6,769 bases of DNA from Phycisphaeraceae bacterium (GTDB lineage Bacteria > Planctomycetota > Phycisphaerae > Phycisphaerales > Phycisphaeraceae): contig JANQKH010000131.1 in the NCBI GenBank assembly GCA_028281215.1, positions 1 through 6,769 of the forward strand, written 5' to 3'. Shown one piece after another: positions 1 through 5,446 of the stretch (positions within the stretch are counted from its first letter, which is position 1; each line of letters opens with the position of its first letter). The notes beneath the pieces were generated by a model that was not told the origin of the DNA, ran no database searches, and saw nothing but the letters and a program-made list of their open reading frames with translations. A program made the translations under genes and the position numbers.

Positions 1-427
1 TACGGCTGGATTTTTCGATCGTCGACAAGTCTTCCGCCGCGCCTTCGAGCACCACGTCGCCGTCGATCGAAAGTTTGAACGTGCCACGCCCAGCGACGGA
101 AAAGTAATACCGACCGCGCAGACCGATGTTGATGAACCCAGTCATCTTCGCTTTTAGTTTCGTGTCACCTTCCAGGAATGGCGTCGGGCTCTGGGCTTGC
201 GGCACATACAGTGCGATCTGCCGTGCGATGCGCACGTCGGTCTTGCCGTTAGCGGTAATGGCCTGCACGATGCCGGGGCGGTTGGCGGGTTCGGTTTCGT
301 CTTGAGCCTGAACGGACTGAGGAGCGACGGAGAATCCAAGCAACAGCAACGAAACGACACAGGTGAACAGCCGGCAACTGTTGACATCGGTGTACCATTT
401 CTTCGAGGCAACAGATCGATTCAGCAT
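1..427 (-). CDS. Secreted PA14-like domain protein, N-terminal fragment (runs off left edge)
   Basis: The reading frame is open from an ATG at 427 to the window edge (142 codons, no stop). An AGGAA ribosome-binding site at 435-439 lies 7 nt before the ATG and supports this start. Residues 19-41 look like a Sec signal peptide: a hydrophobic stretch (VVSLLLLGF) ending in VQA, with probable cleavage after A41, and a rather long basic n-region. After a short acidic linker, residues 66-137 (RIARQIALYVPQ, GFINIGLRGRYYFSVAGRG, KLSIDGDVVLEG) have the beta-rich pattern of PA14-type modules. In planctomycetes this pattern often precedes c-type cytochrome domains, but no haem motif lies in the visible part, so the full function is unknown. 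The product should be exported. It is divergent from the M48 peptidase gene. Signal peptide and reading frame are directly seen; the PA14 assignment is by pattern memory. Confidence 0.72.
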   Translation of the reverse strand, partial: MLNRSVASKKWYTDVNSCRLFTCVVSLLLLGFSVAPQSVQAQDETEPANRPGIVQAITANGKTDVRIARQIALYVPQAQSPTPFLEGDTKLKAKMTGFINIGLRGRYYFSVAGRGTFKLSIDGDVVLEGAAEDLSTIEKSSR

Positions 428-434
428 CAGGGCG

Positions 435-439
435 TTCCT
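435..439 (-). promoter_or_regulatory. Ribosome-binding site of the PA14-like gene
   Basis: AGGAA on the minus strand, 7 nt before the ATG at 427. It favours this start over the ATG at about 446, which opens a different frame lacking a signal peptide. Confidence 0.5.
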
Positions 440-614
440 GTTCCATTGTTGGGGCGGGGATGATCCACCCTGCGTTCCATGCATTGGCATACAAACCGCC
501 AGAAGCATGCGCTTGCATTATCGATACGAATCCAAGCACCATAGTTTAGTCGGTCCCGCAATCGATGCAGTCCGTGCAGGGCGTCAAATCAATCGCGTGT
601 GACGACATTCCATC

Positions 615-620
615 TACAAT
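615..620 (+). promoter_or_regulatory. Possible -10 element of a leaderless M48 transcript
   Basis: TACAAT matches the TATAAT consensus at 5 of 6 positions and ends 6 nt before the ATG at 627. Transcription would then start at or next to the A of the start codon. No Shine-Dalgarno sequence precedes this ATG, which fits a leaderless mRNA. No good -35 hexamer lies 16-19 nt upstream, so this is tentative. Confidence 0.3.
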
Positions 621-626
621 GCAACC

Positions 627-1556
627 ATGCCCGGATGGTTTTACAAGGCAGGCAAAACGACACGATCGGTCGGCCGCAAGGGCCGATGGGTCTGGCAGAA
701 CATGGCTGGCAGCGAGGAGGACCAAATCAAGGCGGAGTACGCCGCAGGCATCGACCTGGCCAAAGAATTCGAGACCGAAGCCCCGATTCTAACCGACGAC
801 GTGGCCGCGAAAATGGTCAACCAGATCAGCAGCCACATGGTTCAGTTCCTCAAAAACAAACATCGAAAGTTCCGCTTTCGCGTGGTGTTGTTACCGGAAC
901 CGAACGCGTTCGCCCTGCCGGGCGGGTTTATCTTCGTGACACGGGCGCTGCTGGAACTGTGCGGCGTGCCACCGCTGCCGCAACTTCCGGAATCCACCAA
1001 GCAGGAACTGCTCGCGGTTGCGAAACACCATGGCATCGAAACCGGCGCGGTGACCGAAGACGATCCCGTCGCCGCACAAAAGTCGATGGAGCGGGCGATT
1101 ATCAAAGCCGTCGGTCAGCCCGCCGCGGCGCAACCGACACCCACAATTCCCCCGCAAGCATTCGACGAAGTCGCGTTCATCCTCGGCCACGAAATGGCGC
1201 ACGTGATGCGCGGCCACGCGATGGCGCGCATGGTCAACTCCACCGTCGTCAATGCCGCCACCCAAACCGTCGCGAAGGCGGCGGCGATCGGTGGCCTGAT
1301 GGGCCGTGTGCTCTTCGGCGCGGGCTCCAAGTTTCTGCACAGTGCATACTCGCAGGATCAGGAACTGGAAGCCGATGAACTGGGCGCCCGCCTATCCGCC
1401 GCGAGCGGCTACGATCCTCGCGCCGCGTTGAGCATGTTGCGAAGACTTGAACAGGTCAGCGGCGGCGACAGCCCGATCGACCTGGACGCCTACTTCTCGA
1501 CGCACCCGCCATTTGATGTGCGGATCAGAGCGTTGGATCGTTTGATCAAGACATGA
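627..1556 (+). CDS. M48-family zinc metallopeptidase
   Basis: This 309-residue protein is a peptidase of the M48 (Ste24/HtpX/BepA-like) family, which cleaves membrane or misfolded envelope proteins using one zinc ion. The zinc site is visible: HEMAH at residues 188-192 (H188 and H192 ligands, E189 catalytic) and the third ligand E248 in ELEADELG (246-253). Other family marks are NAFALPGGFIFVTRALL (93-109) and the terminal STHPPFDVRIRALD (291-304). The N-terminus is basic, has no signal peptide and no clear membrane helix, so the protein is probably cytoplasmic or membrane-associated. A region of about 65 residues, partly rich in Pro and Ala (about 111-176), separates the TRALL strand from the HExxH helix, where most relatives have 10-15 residues. 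The ATG has no Shine-Dalgarno sequence; a -10-like TACAAT lies just upstream. The gene stands alone on this strand. Substrate is unknown. Confidence 0.9.
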   Translation: MPGWFYKAGKTTRSVGRKGRWVWQNMAGSEEDQIKAEYAAGIDLAKEFETEAPILTDDVAAKMVNQISSHMVQFLKNKHRKFRFRVVLLPEPNAFALPGGFIFVTRALLELCGVPPLPQLPESTKQELLAVAKHHGIETGAVTEDDPVAAQKSMERAIIKAVGQPAAAQPTPTIPPQAFDEVAFILGHEMAHVMRGHAMARMVNSTVVNAATQTVAKAAAIGGLMGRVLFGAGSKFLHSAYSQDQELEADELGARLSAASGYDPRAALSMLRRLEQVSGGDSPIDLDAYFSTHPPFDVRIRALDRLIKT

Positions 1557-1561
1557 TGTAG

Positions 1562-1744
1562 ATGAATTTGACATATGATTTCTTGTTATAGAAAAGCCTC
1601 ACACAGACCGCACTCGCCAAGAAACTCGGCATGCTGCAGGCGCAAATCTCGCGCATTGAGAACAACCCCGACAGCACGAAGCTCGCCACACTCAAAAAGA
1701 TCCCTAGGGCGCTGAAGGTGGATCTTTCAAAGCTGGTGGGATGA
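1562..1744 (+). pseudogene. Degraded XRE/Cro-type helix-turn-helix gene (HigA-like antitoxin remnant)
   Basis: Frame 2 reads nine codons from an ATG at 1562, meets an amber TAG at 1589-1591, then continues for 50 sense codons to a TGA at 1742-1744. The downstream part is a clear HTH_3 domain: LTQTALAKKLG, QAQISRIEN, and a KLATLKKIPRALKVDLSKLV tail of the kind found in XRE repressors and HigA antitoxins. No ATG, GTG or TTG exists between the amber codon and the HTH except an ATG in the middle of the domain, so an intact HTH cannot be made without readthrough. The Pro in KKIPRAL, where the family usually has Ala inside a helix, also points to decay. No toxin gene is adjacent. It begins 5 nt after the M48 stop. 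The homology is strong; the view that it is dead rests on the stop codon and the missing start. Confidence 0.7.
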
Positions 1745-1846
1745 GTCGCGTGGAAAGCACGTCTTCGGTTTGAGCGTAGCTATTCTGGGCCACTACACCT
1801 TATCTTTGCAAAGTGTGGAACGTCGCCTGCTTATCGTCCAGGCTGT
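1745..1846. other. Convergent intergenic gap with no recognisable feature
   Basis: This gap lies between the HTH remnant and the 3' end of the leftward flavin/iron-sulfur gene. It holds a weak 5-bp hairpin (GCCTG at 1825-1829 with CAGGC at 1839-1843) lacking a T-run on either strand. No terminator can be called for either converging transcript. Confidence 0.4.
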
Positions 1847-4240
1847 TCAGCCCTTCTGCAGCACCGGCAGTGCGATCGACTTGCCGTCTTTGCTGTAGCT
1901 GAGCGTGTCCATCGGGCAGACGCTCACGCAGATGCCGCAGCCAATGCAACTCGATGTGGCGTTATCCAACGATTCCTGTTTGAGCGCGTACTGCATAACA
2001 TCGATCCCCACCTGGCAATTACGCGAGCATTCGTTGCAGGCGATGCACTTGTCGTTGGCGACAATGTGAAAACGGGACCAGCCCAGTTTGGTGAAAAACT
2101 TCGACTTGATGTGCATCAATTTGGCAAGCGGGCACCAATACCGGCACCACACTTTGCCGCCGAGGAATGGATACAGCGTGACCGGCAGGATGCCGACCAG
2201 CCAGACATCGGCGAACACCTTGTAAAGATAAACACCCGTTTCCGCCGGCTTGGTGAACAGCGACACGGTGTCCTTTAACAACATCGCACCGGTCACGAGC
2301 ACGGCAAAAATGAGCACGAATGAACCCATCCATTCCCAACGAATGCTGGCTTTGCCTTTCGGCGCCAGATGCCGCCAGCGATCGCCGAACGTTTCCGCCA
2401 ACCCACCGCAGCCGCAAATCCATGAGCAGTATCGTTTGCCGTGAAACAGCACAAAGATCGGGATCACCACGAACGTAAGCAGCACACCCCACACCACCCA
2501 GATTTGATGCGGGTCGTAGAACCATGTGTAGAAGAACAGCGGCCACGCGTACACGATGCCGTAACTGCGCCACGCCTGGTCGGCAAACTGCGGATCGTTC
2601 GCCAGCGATTCGCCGACCCACTGGTACTGCACCGCCCACTGAAAGAGGAACTCCGGCACGATGAAAAAGAAGAACCACTGAAAACCAATGAGGCAAACGT
2701 ACCGTGCAATTTGAAGTTTGTCCCGCCGATCGAACCCCCAACGCTTGAGCGCCTGAATGCCAAAGACCGTCATCAGCCCGGTGTAGATCACGGTGTACCA
2801 GAATGACCAGGGTCGATTGGCGATGGAGAGTGTGTCATACCCCCACCCGCCATAGGGCCAGAACTCCGTACCGCTGCCGTATTTGATACCGTAAATCGAA
2901 TACCAGATGAGAAAGCTGACGCCGAGCCACGCCCAGCGGTCGCCTTTCATACCGAACCGCACGAGGAACCCGACAGCAGTGAGCGCAAGGACGCCGCCGA
3001 TCCACGCGGGAATCGCGCTCAAATCCACGCCCACCGCCTGCGGCTTCGCCACATCCACAAAGTGCTCCGCTGCGAGTAGTGGGCCAAAGAACCACAGGCC
3101 GATCATCGTCAGCAAGGTGAGCGCCGTCGCGCGGAGCAGGCTGCCTTCCCATTCGTTTTCCAGTTTGACACCCAGCGATTTGAGGAACTTCACTGGCACT
3201 TCGGCGCCGATGAGGACGAACGAATGCTCCGCCTGGATGACGCGTTCTTCCTGGTCACCACCGGAATCGATTTCAAGCACGGCTTCACCCGCGCGAAACT
3301 CTTTCACATTCGAGTTGAAGATGATCTCGACGCGACCGTCGCGCACCGCTTCGTCGATGAGCCTTCGGTTATCTTTGAACAGTCGCGAAAATTCACCGCC
3401 GCGGTAGGCGATCGTGACATTGTTCTGCTCCGAAAGTGTCAGCGCCGCTTCAACCGCGCTGTTGCCCCCGCCGACAACGAGGATGTTTTCATCGTGGTAT
3501 TTGCGCGGCGAATAAAGCTTGTGGTACACCTGCTCCATTTCTTCGCCGGGCGCGTTGAGTTTGCGCGGGTTGCCGCGCTGACCGGTCGCGAGCACGACTT
3601 TACGCACCCGGTATTCCTTTTCCGGCGTCTTGGCGATGAACGAGCCGTCCTTTTGTTTTTCCAGGCCGGTCAACGGCTCCTCGGTGCGCACATGCAGATC
3701 GTTTTCCTCAATGATCTGATGCCAGCGTTGAATCAGATCCTCTTTGCGCCCACCGTCCAACCAGAGTTTTCCCTTGGGCGGCGTGTCGTCCGGCTCAGCG
3801 TAAATCCACTTGCCCTCAGGGAAATCCTCGATCGTGTTGGCGATCTTGCCCTTCTCCAGCAGCAGGTAGGTGAACCCTTTTTCCTTCGCCGCCAGCGCCG
3901 CGTTCAGGCCAGACGCGCCGGCCCCGACGATGAGAATATCAATCACGCCGTCTTCATCGAGTTCGCCGTCATGGTGCTTGCCCACGTGTTCTTTCATGTC
4001 CGACAAAGTCGAGATGAAGTCAATTACTTCAACGCCTTGGGCCATTGCAAGTTTGATGACCGGCGCGCCGGCAAGGTCGCCGATGACGTAAAGGCCTTTG
4101 ACACTGGAGACGTTGCCCTTGCCCAGCACAGGCCGACGGGCGTCGGTGGAACCAGACGCAAGCACAGTTTCGATCTTGTCGCGTAGTTTGGTCAGCATGG
4201 CGGCGTTTCGGAAAGGTTTAGGGAAAAAGCCATCGAGCAC
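1847..4240 (-). CDS. FAD/NAD(P)-dependent oxidoreductase fused to a NapH/NosR-like 4Fe-4S membrane domain
   Basis: This 797-residue fusion probably moves electrons from NAD(P)H through FAD to membrane-bound Fe-S clusters; the final acceptor is unknown. In order: a GD-type FAD segment (48-69, KGLYVIGDLAGAP); the FAD dinucleotide fold with GAGASG (106-111) and ATG (218-220); the NAD(P) fold with GGGNSAVE (257-264), ending near IGAEVP (344-349); eight or nine membrane helices (about 370-694); CSWICGCGG (605-613) and CRYWCP (699-704), the NapH/NosR loop-cysteine positions; and two ferredoxin motifs, C732/C735/C738/C742 and C765/C768/C771/C775-P. No CxxC redox pair of thioredoxin reductase is present. 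The GTG start at 4240 is chosen because AAGGG lies 5 nt upstream and the upstream gene stops 1 nt earlier; ATG at 4198 (residue 15) is an alternative. The GD segment precedes the GxGxxG fold, the reverse of the usual order. Domain assignments are firm; substrate and direction are inferred. Confidence 0.85.
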   Translation of the reverse strand: MLDGFFPKPFRNAAMLTKLRDKIETVLASGSTDARRPVLGKGNVSSVKGLYVIGDLAGAPVIKLAMAQGVEVIDFISTLSDMKEHVGKHHDGELDEDGVIDILIVGAGASGLNAALAAKEKGFTYLLLEKGKIANTIEDFPEGKWIYAEPDDTPPKGKLWLDGGRKEDLIQRWHQIIEENDLHVRTEEPLTGLEKQKDGSFIAKTPEKEYRVRKVVLATGQRGNPRKLNAPGEEMEQVYHKLYSPRKYHDENILVVGGGNSAVEAALTLSEQNNVTIAYRGGEFSRLFKDNRRLIDEAVRDGRVEIIFNSNVKEFRAGEAVLEIDSGGDQEERVIQAEHSFVLIGAEVPVKFLKSLGVKLENEWEGSLLRATALTLLTMIGLWFFGPLLAAEHFVDVAKPQAVGVDLSAIPAWIGGVLALTAVGFLVRFGMKGDRWAWLGVSFLIWYSIYGIKYGSGTEFWPYGGWGYDTLSIANRPWSFWYTVIYTGLMTVFGIQALKRWGFDRRDKLQIARYVCLIGFQWFFFFIVPEFLFQWAVQYQWVGESLANDPQFADQAWRSYGIVYAWPLFFYTWFYDPHQIWVVWGVLLTFVVIPIFVLFHGKRYCSWICGCGGLAETFGDRWRHLAPKGKASIRWEWMGSFVLIFAVLVTGAMLLKDTVSLFTKPAETGVYLYKVFADVWLVGILPVTLYPFLGGKVWCRYWCPLAKLMHIKSKFFTKLGWSRFHIVANDKCIACNECSRNCQVGIDVMQYALKQESLDNATSSCIGCGICVSVCPMDTLSYSKDGKSIALPVLQKG

Positions 4241-4241
4241 A

Positions 4242-5009
4242 TTAGCCCTTGGAGTTTGCGGCTTCGGAGGTAAACGCGGGATTCAAGCCCGCGCCGCAGC
4301 CGCTGCAGGACGTGGCGGCAGGATGGTTGGTGGCGCCACAGCCGGGACAAGGTGTCGGGGTGTGCGTGGCGGGAACTTTTTTGAATCCCGATGGCACACC
4401 GGCAGGCGCTGCGGCGTGACCCTGTCCCTTGGATAACAACATCACCATGGCGATGCCGTTGATGAACAATCCCAACAAAAACCAGGGCATGGGCGGATGC
4501 CCGCGCGACACCGCCACGTAACTGCAAGCGCCGCCCATCATCAAGCCAGCCAGGATGTAAAGACCGACGATCAGAAACACCCAACTCGGCGTGCCTCCCA
4601 TCTGATCAGGCATAACCGCGCCTTCATCGAACAACGCACCTGAAGCGCGCGACGGCAACTTGTTGAAATAACGATTGGGATCAGCACGCCACGCTTCAAG
4701 GTTCACTTTGTTCACCGTCACCGTGCGGCCGCGAAATTGAATCAACACACACGTCTGATCCTCGTCGATGGGATGATCGCAAACCAGACAGATCTCCCCT
4801 TTCCCCGGCGCGATTTCCAACACGTGGAACCGCAACTGCCCATCCTTGCCGGCGCTAACCGTATGGTCTTTGGCGATCTGATCGGTCGGAACGGTTGATT
4901 CGCCCGCAGCATCGACGTGTATTGTTTGCGACAGCGCACTGATCACCACGATAATCATCGCCATTGGCCGGACACATCTGTGTTGATAACAGTAAGGTTC
5001 AAATGACAT
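4242..5009 (-). CDS. Membrane protein with YHS-like domain and C-terminal zinc ribbon
   Basis: I do not recognise a named family for this 255-residue protein. A signal-like hydrophobic stretch spans about residues 16-35 (MAMIIVVISAL, ending VDAA). Residues 72-115 resemble the YHS/TRASH metal-handling fold: CLVCDHPID (74-82), a beta pair with FRGRTVTVNK, then LEAWRADPNRYF (104-115). The cysteines that usually follow the second strand are absent, so metal binding would rest on C74, C77 and perhaps C87. Two membrane helices follow (about 143-165 and 174-192), then a zinc ribbon, CPGCG (221-225) and CSGCG (235-239). With an exported N-terminus, the YHS-like part would be periplasmic and the ribbon's side depends on the hairpin. 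The ATG at 5009 has GAGGA 6 nt upstream. The gene ends 1 nt before the flavin/Fe-S fusion gene, so the two are probably partners. Function is inferred only. Confidence 0.75.
   Translation of the reverse strand: MSFEPYCYQHRCVRPMAMIIVVISALSQTIHVDAAGESTVPTDQIAKDHTVSAGKDGQLRFHVLEIAPGKGEICLVCDHPIDEDQTCVLIQFRGRTVTVNKVNLEAWRADPNRYFNKLPSRASGALFDEGAVMPDQMGGTPSWVFLIVGLYILAGLMMGGACSYVAVSRGHPPMPWFLLGLFINGIAMVMLLSKGQGHAAAPAGVPSGFKKVPATHTPTPCPGCGATNHPAATSCSGCGAGLNPAFTSEAANSKG
4246..4250 (-). promoter_or_regulatory. Ribosome-binding site that supports the GTG start of the fusion gene
   Basis: AAGGG on the minus strand is inside the last codons of the upstream gene and 5 nt before the GTG at 4240. It decides in favour of that GTG over the ATG at 4198, which has no such site, and suggests translational coupling. 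Confidence 0.5.
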
Positions 5010-5015
5010 GACATT

Positions 5016-5020
5016 TCCTC
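5016..5020 (-). promoter_or_regulatory. Strong ribosome-binding site of the YHS-like gene
   Basis: GAGGA on the minus strand, 6 nt before the ATG at 5009. It supports that start rather than the internal Met codons at residues 16 and 18, which sit closer to the hydrophobic stretch. Confidence 0.65.
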
Positions 5021-5023
5021 ACA

Positions 5024-5130
5024 GTGACTGATCGCTGAGATGCCGAATCGGCACGATCGTTACATCGCCGATCACAGCATCCATGGGCAACACATACGTC
5101 CGACGCCACCTACCGCAGTGGTGACTGATC
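5024..5130. repeat. Two 10-bp direct repeats flanking a 13-bp palindrome upstream of the YHS-like gene
   Basis: GTGACTGATC occurs at 5024-5033 and again at 5121-5130, 97 bp apart. Between them, TGCCGA-A-TCGGCA at 5041-5053 is a perfect inverted repeat with a single-base centre. Flanking TGATCG (5029-5034) and CGATCA (about 5068-5073) could form an outer stem. The cluster lies in the 158-bp gap before the YHS-like gene, where an operator or a 5' leader structure would be expected. It could also be chance. Confidence 0.35.
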
Positions 5131-5167
5131 AAACAACCCTCTTGTATGCAAACTTGTTCCCGGTGAT

Positions 5168-5446
5168 TTATGAATTGTCGTTGCAGGGCCCGCAGTCATT
5201 TTCATCCGAAGCGTCGCAGGCTTTGAGAATAGCCTGGATCAGAGCTTCGGGCATTTCCGCAGGCCGATCGTCCTCGCACTTGCATGCATCCTTGGCCAGG
5301 TCCACCGTGTCGCAATAGGTTTCGAGGTATTTCAGGCAAGGTGGACACAGGCTCAGATGCTGCTCAAACACTTCGCGTTGATCGTTCGGCAGATCGCCGG
5401 ACTTATAGTCGGCGAGAAAATCGATCAGTTGCTTGCATGTCATCAT
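5168..5446 (-). CDS. Soluble zinc-finger (ZAS) anti-sigma factor
   Basis: This 92-residue protein should bind and hold inactive the ECF sigma factor encoded just upstream. It has the anti-sigma zinc-binding pattern: C4, then H30-x3-C34-x2-C37 in EQHLSLCPPC. No membrane helix is present, so it acts in the cytoplasm. The region after the finger (LKYLETYCDTVDLAKDAC) and MPEALIQAIL (65-74) match the common body of this small soluble group. Nine of its 92 residues are cysteine, including CKC (55-57) and CGPC (85-88) near the end, beyond what the zinc site needs. The start ATG overlaps the sigma stop in an ATGA, with GGAGG 6 nt upstream; a second ATG follows directly. In related proteins zinc or thiol chemistry can release the sigma factor under stress; here the signal is unknown. 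Confidence 0.88.
   Translation of the reverse strand: MMTCKQLIDFLADYKSGDLPNDQREVFEQHLSLCPPCLKYLETYCDTVDLAKDACKCEDDRPAEMPEALIQAILKACDASDENDCGPCNDNS

Larger units (their letters stand above)
428..626. other. Divergent intergenic region between the PA14-like and M48 genes
   Basis: About 200 nt separate the two divergent starts, so promoters for both should lie here. No convincing -35/-10 pair was found for the leftward gene; a lone GATAAT-like hexamer on the minus strand has no matching -35. For the rightward gene the only good -10-like hexamer is TACAAT at 615-620. The short ORFs here lack ribosome-binding sites and recognisable protein features, and are treated as chance. Confidence 0.5.

Noticed and set aside
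249..542. A minus-strand open frame overlapping the start of the PA14-like gene
   Set aside because: It is frameshifted relative to the signal-peptide frame, has no domain, and conflicts with the AGGAA-supported ATG at 427.
599..1378. A 259-codon open frame on the plus strand starting with GTG
   Set aside because: It is out of frame with the M48 peptidase, very rich in Arg and Gly, and lacks any domain; the M48 frame carries all the motifs.
1589..1591. The amber codon in the HTH remnant as a pyrrolysine or readthrough site
   Set aside because: No readthrough context or amber-decoding machinery is visible, the codon is not at a known Pyl position, and simple gene decay explains it.
1825..1843. 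Hairpin GCCTG/CAGGC after the fusion gene as a terminator
   Set aside because: The stem is only 5 bp with a 9-nt loop and has no T-tract on either strand.
3224..4186. A 320-codon open frame on the plus strand
   Set aside because: It lies antisense to the flavin domains of the fusion gene, has no ribosome-binding site or recognisable domain, and is a product of GC-rich codon use on the other strand.
4192..4584. A 130-codon minus-strand open frame
   Set aside because: It is an out-of-frame shadow of the 3' half of the YHS-like gene and the start of the fusion gene, without a domain or ribosome-binding site.
5150..5160. GGAAC on the minus strand as an ECF-type -35 element
   Set aside because: No CGTC- or TCTA-like -10 lies 16-17 nt downstream, so it is not a supported ECF promoter.
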